Below are positions 1 to 5,493 of a DNA stretch of 5,493 bases, in pieces (the first letter of the stretch is position 1; every line of letters begins with the position of its first letter). The stretch lies in contig CASFUN010000045.1 of the NCBI GenBank assembly GCA_949298005.1, positions 1 to 5,493 on the forward strand, written 5' to 3'. The notes beneath the pieces were generated by a model. That model was given only the letters and a program-made list of their open reading frames with translations, was not told the origin of the DNA and did no database searches. The position numbers were made by a program, and so were the translations under genes. The stretch is from an uncultured Alphaproteobacteria bacterium. Its GTDB lineage: Bacteria > Pseudomonadota > Alphaproteobacteria > Rickettsiales > UBA1997.

Positions 1-102
1 AGTTGCTAAACTAAATAATGCTACCTCATTACCATTATTCATGGTTCTTATTTCAGGGTCTTTACCGACATTTCCTATCAAAATTACCTTGTTTACTGAC
101 AT
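1..102 (-). CDS. ssb: Single-stranded DNA-binding protein SSB, N-terminal part (runs off left edge)
   Basis: The reverse strand from 102 reads 34 codons without a stop to the window edge, beginning [19 protein letters not shown] and continuing to a FSLAT segment. This is the characteristic first strand of the bacterial SSB OB-fold (family pattern [16 protein letters not shown], then an A-x-FSLAT strand). SSB coats single-stranded DNA during replication, repair and recombination and recruits partner proteins through an acidic C-terminal tip, which lies outside the window. The ATG at 102-100 is the most upstream start, because an in-frame TAA sits at 108-106. No Shine-Dalgarno sequence is visible before it. 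The gene is divergent from the fabI remnant and shares the 103-220 intergenic region with it. Identification is from sequence pattern only, but the match is strong over the visible part. Confidence 0.9.
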   Translation of the reverse strand, partial: MSVNKVILIGNVGKDPEIRTMNNGNEVALFSLAT

Positions 103-220
103 ATATTATAACGTGATATCACATACTAATAAGGGTATAATATTCTATTTTAAAAGCAAATAATAGACTTTTCCGATATCCGTTGTATTATAAACTTATA
201 ATAAATATTTATTATGGATA
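103..220. promoter_or_regulatory. Divergent ssb / fabI intergenic promoter region
   Basis: This 118-bp AT-rich gap lies between the divergent starts of ssb (minus) and the fabI remnant (plus). Perfect TATAAT hexamers occur on the plus strand at 136-141 and 197-202 and on the minus strand at 192-187 and 110-105. None has a convincing TTGACA-like partner at 16-18 bp. The 197-202 box would place a fabI transcript start about 10 bases before its ATG. The 110-105 box is too close to the ssb ATG for a normal leader. Such hexamers are expected by chance in DNA this AT-rich. A promoter in each direction must exist if both genes are transcribed, but the individual boxes are tentative. Confidence 0.35.
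113..122. repeat. Perfect 10-bp palindrome GTGATATCAC upstream of ssb
   Basis: GTGATATCAC reads identically on both strands and ends 10 bases before the ssb start codon. It has no spacer, so it would be a poor RNA hairpin but could be a dimeric protein-binding half-site pair. Its GATATC core recurs at 175-180 without the flanking symmetry. It does not resemble the alphaproteobacterial LexA box (GTTC-N7-GTTC). An operator role is speculation; the palindrome itself is directly visible. Confidence 0.3.
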
Positions 221-976
221 ATGTTACTAAAAAATAAAAAAGGATTAATAATAGGTTTGTCAAGTAACCTATCAATAGGTTGGGGAATAGCTAAAAATGT
301 TATGAACATGGAGCTAATTTATATACAACATATAATAGAGAAGCTAAAAAGAAAAGATCAGAACCACTAGCCAATTCTATTGGCACAAAACTTATAAAAT
401 GTAATGCTCAAGATTCTAATGATATAAAAAATCTATATGAAACCATATTTAAAGAAGTTGGTTCACTAGATTTTATAGTACATTCAATAGCCTATGCAAA
501 TATGGATTCGTTAAAAATAATTATTTATTAACATCCAAAAATGATTTTATGGAAGCTATGGAAATCAGTGCATATTCACTAATAGATTTTGCTCGTGGGG
601 CTATACCTTTAATGAAAAACGGTGGTTCAATTTTAACCGTTAGTTATTATGGAGCTGAAAAAGTTGTACCAAATTACAAAATTATGGGAACATGCAAAGC
701 TGCTCTAGAATCAATAGTTAGAGAATTATACGCTGAATTAGGTGAATATAATATAAGAGTTAATGCTATATCTGCTGGTGCTATTAAAACACTAGCCTCA
801 TCAGGTATTAATAACTTTAAAACACTTTTTAAAAATCTATAGCTAAGTCTCCTTTGAAGAGAGCTTGTACAACTGATGAAATTGGTAATTCGGCTGTTTA
901 TTTACTTAGTGAAATGTCTTCTGCTGTTACAGGCGAAATACATCATGTTGATTGCGGGTTTAATATTACAGCTTAA
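221..976 (+). pseudogene. fabI: fabI pseudogene (NADH enoyl-ACP reductase) with three single-base deletions
   Basis: FabI carries out the last reductive step of each type II fatty-acid elongation cycle in the cytoplasm. The reading frame starts at ATG 221 (MLLKNKKGLIIG, then NLSIGWGIA of the dinucleotide-binding fold). It shifts frame at the A5 runs 293-297, 513-517 and 831-835, and ends at TAA 974-976. The uninterrupted pieces are about 221-297, 301-515, 549-835 (an open frame to TAG 840-842) and 842-976. Adding one A to each run gives 252 residues, a normal FabI length, with junctions that align well to the family: AKKCYEHGA, SLKNNYLLTS and FKKSIAKSPLKR. The catalytic residues persist in SYYGAEKVVPNYKIMG followed by TCK (Tyr, Tyr-x6-Lys). 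The usual Pro of SAGPIKTLA is Ala here, which may indicate relaxed selection. Three separate shifts make a functional product unlikely unless the sequence is wrong or the transcripts slip. The preserved motifs suggest recent decay. Confidence 0.85.
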
Positions 977-991
977 TCTTATCAGTAATAT
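963..991. repeat. AT-rich inverted repeat between convergent gene ends
   Basis: ATATTAC at 963-969 is the exact inverse of GTAATAT at 985-991, with a 15-base loop. It spans the fabI remnant stop codon and the 16-bp gap before the convergent eptA-like stop. Its position suits a bidirectional terminator. However, the stem has a single G-C pair and no T-run follows on either strand, so it is not a canonical intrinsic terminator. It may be coincidental in DNA of this composition. Confidence 0.2.
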
Positions 992-992
992 A

Positions 993-2558
993 TTAGAACT
1001 TATGACAACCATTGAATAAATCTAACTCCTGATTGTAATAATCTCCGTAAATACTAAATAAACCAAGTAGTGAATGGAATATATTATCATGAGATATTTC
1101 TTTGTTTGAAACTCTCATCAAACAAGATTTATCAATTGAATAACCTCGAATCCAAATAAACATAGGAACTTTCCATTGCTCATATTTAGTTAAAATATAT
1201 GACCCAGCGTGCATAAACATATTTTGCTCACCAAAAGATTCTCCATGATCTGATATATATAATAATAGTATATTATCATAGTTTTTTTGTTGTTTCAAAA
1301 AATCAATAAATTCTGATAATAAGTACGAAGTATATAAAATTGAATTATCATATGAGTTTATAACATTTTGGATTTCACAATCTTTTATGTCAGTTTTACA
1401 TATTGGCTGGTATTTATTAAATTCATCTGGATATTGTTTATAATATAATGGCCCGTGACTTCCTCTTTGGTGCAAAACTAAAATTGTATTTTGATTATTA
1501 TTATCACTTAATATTACCTTAGCTCTTTCAAAAAGTTTATCATCAAAATCGCTACTAGACATATATTCAGAATAGATTCTGATACAAACACTCTTACAAT
1601 CTCCATTATTACTCAACCAAAATACATTAAAACCAAAATTTTTAAAAATATCCAATATATTGTCGGTATTTTTTGCTTTATTTATAGAAAATTTACTTTT
1701 GTTCATATGAGAAAAAATACATGGTACACTAACAAAGGTTGAACTACCACAAGACTCAACATTAGTAAAATTTATTATATCAGCTTCATGTTTATCTAAA
1801 AATTCACTAGTATTTCTCCTATAACCATTAAAACCCCAATTTTTTGCCCTAACAGATTCACCAACAACTATAACCACCAGACTCTTTTCACTAGTAAAAT
1901 GATTCTCTGTCATAGTAAACTTATCAACTATTTTGACAAATTGTTTTGGAAATTTTTCATTTAATTTCATCTTTATAATTCTGTAGCTGTTCCTTATATA
2001 ATTTATTGGAACAATATAATCGCCCAAAAATTTATTCTGCCTTATTTCATAAAATAAATTTTTATACGATAGAGTTACAAAAATAGAAAATACAAATAAG
2101 ATCAATGAATAAAATTTATATTTTACTTCTCTTTTAAAACTTGAAAACTCTATATAAACTACTTTGGTAAAAAAAATTAAAGCGGCCATAAAAAAGACAA
2201 AAAAATACACATTTAATCTCAAATTAATAAAATTAATAGCCTCGCTTCTATTTGTTTCAAGTAAATTTATTAAAACATCTCTGCTTATAAAAACATGGTA
2301 TGTATCCATAAAATACATAGCAGAACAATTTAAAAAACAAAAAAAATATATAAAAAATTTATATATTTTTTCAGAAAGAAAAATTGAATGTAAAAAATAC
2401 AGAGTAGAATATATTAACAATACAGATAAAAGCTTAGATTGTGTAGACATTTCGTTAGCAATTAATACACTAATAAATGTTCTATTGTAAGCGAATAAAA
2501 CAAAAATACTAAATATTATAGAAAAAATATAAGATTTTAATTTTATTCTTTTTATCAT
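993..2558 (-). CDS. eptA: Phosphoethanolamine-lipid A transferase, EptA/MCR family (inner-membrane, periplasmic sulfatase-fold domain)
   Basis: This 521-residue protein should transfer phosphoethanolamine from phosphatidylethanolamine to lipid A on the periplasmic face of the inner membrane. That reduces surface negative charge and susceptibility to cationic peptides such as polymyxins. Five hydrophobic segments (about 9-28, 43-61, 66-84, 117-137, 149-166) form the membrane domain. The substrate-pocket motif between segments 3 and 4 is present (N98, T102, E106 in NLLETNRSEA). The soluble domain carries the metal and nucleophile set: E234 in VVGES, T274 in SCGSSTFVSVPC, H368 in LHQRGSHGP, D437-H438 in SDHGES, and H450. 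Cysteine pairs C270/C280, C321/C325 and C387/C394 match known disulfide positions, but the family's additional pair after the NxxGC-x3-C motif is missing and that segment is short. The ATG overlaps the alaS TGA (ATGA) and no Shine-Dalgarno is seen, so translation is probably coupled. Family assignment is firm; the exact acceptor sugar or phosphate is not determined. Confidence 0.9.
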   Translation of the reverse strand: MIKRIKLKSYIFSIIFSIFVLFAYNRTFISVLIANEMSTQSKLLSVLLIYSTLYFLHSIFLSEKIYKFFIYFFCFLNCSAMYFMDTYHVFISRDVLINLLETNRSEAINFINLRLNVYFFVFFMAALIFFTKVVYIEFSSFKREVKYKFYSLILFVFSIFVTLSYKNLFYEIRQNKFLGDYIVPINYIRNSYRIIKMKLNEKFPKQFVKIVDKFTMTENHFTSEKSLVVIVVGESVRAKNWGFNGYRRNTSEFLDKHEADIINFTNVESCGSSTFVSVPCIFSHMNKSKFSINKAKNTDNILDIFKNFGFNVFWLSNNGDCKSVCIRIYSEYMSSSDFDDKLFERAKVILSDNNNQNTILVLHQRGSHGPLYYKQYPDEFNKYQPICKTDIKDCEIQNVINSYDNSILYTSYLLSEFIDFLKQQKNYDNILLLYISDHGESFGEQNMFMHAGSYILTKYEQWKVPMFIWIRGYSIDKSCLMRVSNKEISHDNIFHSLLGLFSIYGDYYNQELDLFNGCHKF

Positions 2559-5233
2559 AAATTAATTTTACTAAAATCCAAAATTCCATCAAAACTACCC
2601 ATAGCAAAACCAGGGGCACCACCACCACGAATATCTAACATTTTAAGTATATCTTGTGCACAGTATTTATCAGCTATATCACCACTAACAGCTACCATAG
2701 CTAATTTTTTATCTCCATTAATACATGATGTACAAATAATAGTTTTATCTTTAAATTTTATATTTTTTAAAGTAATTATAGCACTTTTTAAATCTTGTGA
2801 TTCAACATTTTTAAAAGACTTAGTTAAAATAGATACTCCATTTTTTTCTATTCTATTAAATTCCGTATTAAGTAATGTATCTTTTTTTAAATTAGAATTA
2901 ATTTTTTTCAACTCTTTATTTTCAGAAATTAATGAAGTAACCTTATCAATTATATTTTCTTTAGAAACTCTAAAAATATCACCTAATTCTTCAGTAATAG
3001 ATAAACTATTATTAACAAAATTTAACGCTTTAATACCAGTACAAGCTTCTATACGTCTAACTCCTGAAGCTATTGATTCTTCTTTTATTATCTTAAATAG
3101 ACCAATATCTCCTGTATTTCTAACATGAGTACCTCCACAAAATTCTTTTGAACACATATTGTCTTTTTTAACATCTTCAAGTTCTCTTGTTATTTCGTTT
3201 AAGGTATAATTAGTTTTTACTTCACATTTTATATCAGCTAAACTTGGTTTTTTATAACTCCCTATAGAAACTACTCTGACAAAATCTCCATATTTATCAC
3301 TAAATAAAGCCATAGCTCCAGATTTCTTAGCGTCTTCTATAGGCATTATATCGATTTTAACTAGTGTATTTTTTATAATAATAGAATTAACGATTTCTTC
3401 AATTTGTCCAATAGTTTGACGGTCTATTTGCTTATTATATGATACATCAAACCTCAAACCATTTTCATCAACATAAGACCCTTTCTGATTAATCGAGTCT
3501 CCAAGTAATAATTTTAATGCAAAATGTAATAAATGTGTAGCGGAATGATTTGCAGAAATTTTAGATCTTCTATCAACATTTATTGACATATTAACTCTAT
3601 CACCAATTCTAAATTTACCAATTTCCACAACACCTTTATGAATTATAACTTCATTACTTATCTGAGTATCCTTTATCTCAATAACAGAAAATGGTAATGG
3701 AATAGCACCATCTTCTTTAGTCAAAATAATTAATCCAGAATCACCAACTTGTCCACCTTTTTCACCATAAAAACAACTTACATCAGTCACAATTTCTACA
3801 ATATCTCCTGATGAAACTTCATTAACAAATTTATTATCTTTAATAAGTTTTAATATTTTACCAGATGAATAAGTCTTTTCATAGCCAACAAATTCAGTTT
3901 TTTGCTCTATTTTTAAATATAAATCGTTTATTATTTTATCTCCAGAGCCAACCCAATTATTTCTAGCTCTTTCTTTTTGTTTATTCATCTCACTTTCAAA
4001 CCCATTAATATCAACTACTATATTCTTTTCTCTTAGTAACATTTCTGTCAAATCTAACGGAAAACCATATGTGTCATAAAGCTCAAAAGCATCATAACCA
4101 TTCATAATTTTATTGGTTAAATTTTTAACTTTCTCTTCTAAAACCTTTATACCATTATCCAAAGTTTGCCTAAATCTATCTTCTTCATTTTCTAGTGTTT
4201 CCATAATCAATTTTTCATTTTTTGACAATTCTGGATAAGCATCACCCATAATATCCACTAAACAAGGAACAAGCTTATACATTAATGTCTTCTTATTTCC
4301 TAGCTTATGTATCTGCAACATTGCACGTCGCATTATTCTTCTTAACACATACCCTCTACCTTCATTAGAAGGGAACATTCCGTCACAAATCAAAAAACTA
4401 GAACTTCTCAAATGGTCGGCAATAATTCTATGAGCAAAAATATCTTCATCACCTAAAATACTTTTTGAGTTTTCTATAAGTCTTTTAAAAAGATCTATAT
4501 CATAATTATTATGAACGCCTTGCAAAACCGCTGCTATCCGTTCAAGACCCATACCAGTATCTATATTTTTATTTGGTAATTCTTCAAGTTCACCATTATC
4601 ATTTCTATTAAATTGAGTAAATACAATATTCCATATTTCAATATATCTGTCTCCATCTTCATCTTTTGAACCAGGTTTACCACCAGCTACTGTAGAACCA
4701 TGATCATAAAATATTTCAGAGCAAGGACCACAAGGACCAGTATTTCCCATCTCCCAAAAGTTATCTTTTGTTGATATTTTTATTATTTTATCTTCGTTCA
4801 AACCAACAACATCTCTCCATATTTTATAAGCTTCTTCGTCATTATAATACACTGTTACCAATAATCTTTCTTCAGGAATAAATAATTCTTTTGTTAAAAA
4901 TTCCCAAGCCCATTCTATTGCTTCTTTTTTAAAATAATCTCCAAAAGAAAAATTACCTAACATTTCAAAGAAAGTATGATGCCTAGCTGTATAACCAACA
5001 TTATCCAAATCGTTATGCTTACCACCTGCCCTGACACATTTCTGTGAAGAAACAGCTTTTTTAAATTTTGGTTTTTCTATTCCTTTATAATAATTTTTAA
5101 ATTGTACCATACCAGCATTTGTAAATAGCAATGTTGGATCGTTTGGTACCAAACTTGATGATTGTACTATTTTACATCCCTTACCTTCAAAAAATTCAAG
5201 GTATTTATTTCTAATTTCGCCTGTAGTAAACAC
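2555..5233 (-). CDS. alaS: Alanine--tRNA ligase (AlaRS)
   Basis: This 892-residue cytoplasmic enzyme charges tRNA-Ala and clears mis-charged Ser/Gly. The order is the class II catalytic domain (about 1-240), tRNA-recognition domain (about 240-460), editing domain (about 470-735) and C-Ala domain (about 740-892). Motif 2 appears as TARHHTFFEM (82-91), the adenylate pocket as NFWEMGNTGPCGPCSEIFYD (158-177) and motif 3 as GMGLERI (227-233). Editing-site zinc ligands are H563 and H567 (HSATH) plus C699 and H703 (CGGTH). The C-Ala glycine cluster is RGGGAPGFAMGS (869-880), after a lysine/glutamate-rich helical stretch at 756-790. About 34 extra residues lie just before CGGTH compared with my recollection of E. 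coli AlaRS. The start is GTG 5233-5231: an in-frame TAA lies nine bases upstream, and MFTTGEIRNKYLEFF matches the family N-terminus. No Shine-Dalgarno is apparent. A promoter sits at 5261-5290. The gene ends in ATGA shared with the eptA-like gene. It looks fully functional. Confidence 0.98.
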   Translation of the reverse strand: MFTTGEIRNKYLEFFEGKGCKIVQSSSLVPNDPTLLFTNAGMVQFKNYYKGIEKPKFKKAVSSQKCVRAGGKHNDLDNVGYTARHHTFFEMLGNFSFGDYFKKEAIEWAWEFLTKELFIPEERLLVTVYYNDEEAYKIWRDVVGLNEDKIIKISTKDNFWEMGNTGPCGPCSEIFYDHGSTVAGGKPGSKDEDGDRYIEIWNIVFTQFNRNDNGELEELPNKNIDTGMGLERIAAVLQGVHNNYDIDLFKRLIENSKSILGDEDIFAHRIIADHLRSSSFLICDGMFPSNEGRGYVLRRIMRRAMLQIHKLGNKKTLMYKLVPCLVDIMGDAYPELSKNEKLIMETLENEEDRFRQTLDNGIKVLEEKVKNLTNKIMNGYDAFELYDTYGFPLDLTEMLLREKNIVVDINGFESEMNKQKERARNNWVGSGDKIINDLYLKIEQKTEFVGYEKTYSSGKILKLIKDNKFVNEVSSGDIVEIVTDVSCFYGEKGGQVGDSGLIILTKEDGAIPLPFSVIEIKDTQISNEVIIHKGVVEIGKFRIGDRVNMSINVDRRSKISANHSATHLLHFALKLLLGDSINQKGSYVDENGLRFDVSYNKQIDRQTIGQIEEIVNSIIIKNTLVKIDIMPIEDAKKSGAMALFSDKYGDFVRVVSIGSYKKPSLADIKCEVKTNYTLNEITRELEDVKKDNMCSKEFCGGTHVRNTGDIGLFKIIKEESIASGVRRIEACTGIKALNFVNNSLSITEELGDIFRVSKENIIDKVTSLISENKELKKINSNLKKDTLLNTEFNRIEKNGVSILTKSFKNVESQDLKSAIITLKNIKFKDKTIICTSCINGDKKLAMVAVSGDIADKYCAQDILKMLDIRGGGAPGFAMGSFDGILDFSKINL
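3152..3256 (-). other. About 34-residue insertion within the AlaRS editing domain
   Basis: This stretch encodes AlaRS residues about 660-694, between VRVVSIG and SKEFCGGTH. In E. coli AlaRS, as I recall it, only about ten residues separate the equivalent VRV and CGGTH; here there are 44. The insert is charged (runs of Lys, Glu and Asp, e.g. TRELEDVKK) and brings cysteines C670 and C694, the latter five residues before the zinc-ligand C699. It is in frame with no disruption of the flanking motifs, so it is probably a surface loop tolerated by, or specific to, this lineage. Any function is unknown. Confidence 0.6.
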
Positions 5234-5260
5234 AATTATTTAATAATTTTCTCAAAGAAT

Positions 5261-5290
5261 ATTATAACACAAAGTTTTTGTAATTGGCAA
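5261..5290 (-). promoter_or_regulatory. Sigma70-type promoter for alaS (and the eptA-like gene)
   Basis: On the minus strand, TTGCCA (5290-5285; five of six bases match TTGACA) is followed after 18 bp by a perfect TATAAT (5266-5261). A TG dinucleotide at 5269-5268 gives an extended -10 (TGTTATAAT). The transcript start would fall near 5254, leaving a leader of about 20 bases before the GTG. This is the best-formed promoter in the window. It lies between tRNA-Leu and alaS, so alaS need not depend on read-through from the tRNA genes. In AT-rich DNA the -10 alone would mean little; the correctly spaced -35 and the position raise confidence. Confidence 0.65.
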
Positions 5291-5329
5291 TGGTTATTAT
5301 AAATTACATTATTTTTATCCAAAGAAAGT

Positions 5330-5414
5330 TGGTACCTCTGGTCGGACTCGAACCGACATGTCTCTTAACAATAGATTTTGAGTCTATCGTGTCTACCAAT
5401 TCCACCACAGAGGC
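5330..5414 (-). tRNA. tRNA-Leu (anticodon CAA), CCA encoded
   Basis: The minus strand folds as a type II tRNA of 85 nt. The acceptor GCCTCTG pairs with CAGAGGT (including a G1:U72 wobble), followed by discriminator A and an encoded CCA at 5332-5330. The anticodon stem ATAGA/TCTAT encloses loop CTCAAAA, giving anticodon CAA at 5380-5378, which reads UUG. A long variable arm with a TGT/ACA stem, typical of tRNA-Leu, precedes the T arm GTCGG-TTCGAGT-CCGAC. It lies one base downstream of tRNA-His and 40 bp before the alaS -35 box. I see no intrinsic terminator between it and alaS. Confidence 0.95.
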
Positions 5415-5415
5415 A

Positions 5416-5492
5416 TGGGGCAAATGATGGGACTCGAACCCACAACCAACGGAATCACAACCCGCTACTCTAACCATTGAGCCACATTTGCC
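5416..5492 (-). tRNA. tRNA-His (anticodon GTG), CCA encoded
   Basis: The minus strand gives a complete 77-nt tRNA ending one base inside the right edge. The acceptor is the eight-pair type diagnostic of tRNA-His: G-1 (5492) pairs with C73, then GCAAATG pairs with CATTTGC, followed by encoded CCA at 5418-5416. The anticodon stem GCGGG/TCCGT encloses TTGTGAT, giving GTG at 5458-5456. The T arm is GTGGG-TTCGAGT-CCCAT. G-1 and C73 are the main identity elements for histidyl-tRNA synthetase, and both are encoded. The tRNA-Leu gene begins after a single base, so the two must be cut from one precursor. Their promoter lies beyond the window. Confidence 0.95.
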
Positions 5493-5493
5493 A

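Noticed and set aside
549..842. A 97-residue open frame that could be listed as a separate short oxidoreductase
   Set aside because: It is the third piece of the broken fabI. The upstream and downstream pieces continue the same family in the other two frames, so it is not an independent gene.
977..992. An intrinsic terminator in the 16-bp gap between fabI and the eptA-like gene
   Set aside because: There is no GC-rich stem or T-tract. Only a weak AT-rich inverted repeat spans the gap, and it is listed as a repeat.
2164..2490. A 108-residue plus-strand open frame rich in Lys and Ile
   Set aside because: It is antisense to the membrane segments of the eptA-like gene. The Phe/Leu/Ile codons of those segments read as Lys and Asn on the other strand. 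It has no recognisable family or start signals.
5313..5332. Small CCAA...TTGG hairpin just after tRNA-Leu as a terminator
   Set aside because: The stem is only four pairs, includes the tRNA CCA end, and is followed by ATAAAAAT on the transcribed strand rather than a T-run.
1..5493. CRISPR array, insertion sequence, toxin-antitoxin or phage-type system
   Set aside because: I found no direct repeat series, transposase motifs, terminal inverted repeats or small paired open frames. All coding space is accounted for by ssb, the fabI remnant, the eptA-like gene, alaS and two tRNAs.

Overview
The window is very AT-rich bacterial DNA, with conserved protein families written in A/T-ending codons. The FabI-like sequence has Rickettsia-like features (SYYGAEKVVPNY and a C-terminal VDCGFNI). 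AlaRS has a typical alphaproteobacterial look (AAVLQGVHNNYDIDLF). Together with a broken housekeeping gene, this suggests a reduced-genome, probably host-associated alphaproteobacterium (Rickettsiales- or Holosporales-like). The lineage is an inference from remembered family sequences, not a search result.

Layout, left to right: (1) 1-102, minus strand: the first 34 codons of ssb, single-stranded DNA-binding protein, running off the left edge. (2) 103-220: a divergent intergenic region with several TATAAT boxes and a perfect 10-bp palindrome. (3) 221-976, plus strand: a fabI (enoyl-ACP reductase) pseudogene split by three one-base deletions. (4) 993-2558, minus: an intact phosphoethanolamine-lipid A transferase (EptA/MCR family), convergent with fabI across a 16-bp gap. 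(5) 2555-5233, minus: intact alaS with a GTG start, overlapping the transferase start by 4 bp (ATGA). (6) 5261-5290, minus: a good sigma70-type promoter for alaS. (7) 5330-5414 and 5416-5492, minus: tRNA-Leu(CAA) and tRNA-His(GTG), separated by one base and both with encoded CCA.

The right-hand four genes (tRNA-His, tRNA-Leu, alaS, eptA-like) all read leftwards. The last two almost certainly form a translationally coupled pair, placing an envelope lipid A-modifying enzyme behind a translation enzyme.

The most notable observation is the fabI pseudogene. Each of its three frameshifts lies at an AAAAAT run, and adding a single A to each run restores a normal-length 252-residue FabI with the Tyr/Tyr/Lys catalytic residues. 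The neighbouring genes, and other runs inside fabI, carry A6-A7 tracts in frame, which argues against a general base-calling fault but does not exclude one. I see no sign of a new defence, mobile or CRISPR system here.
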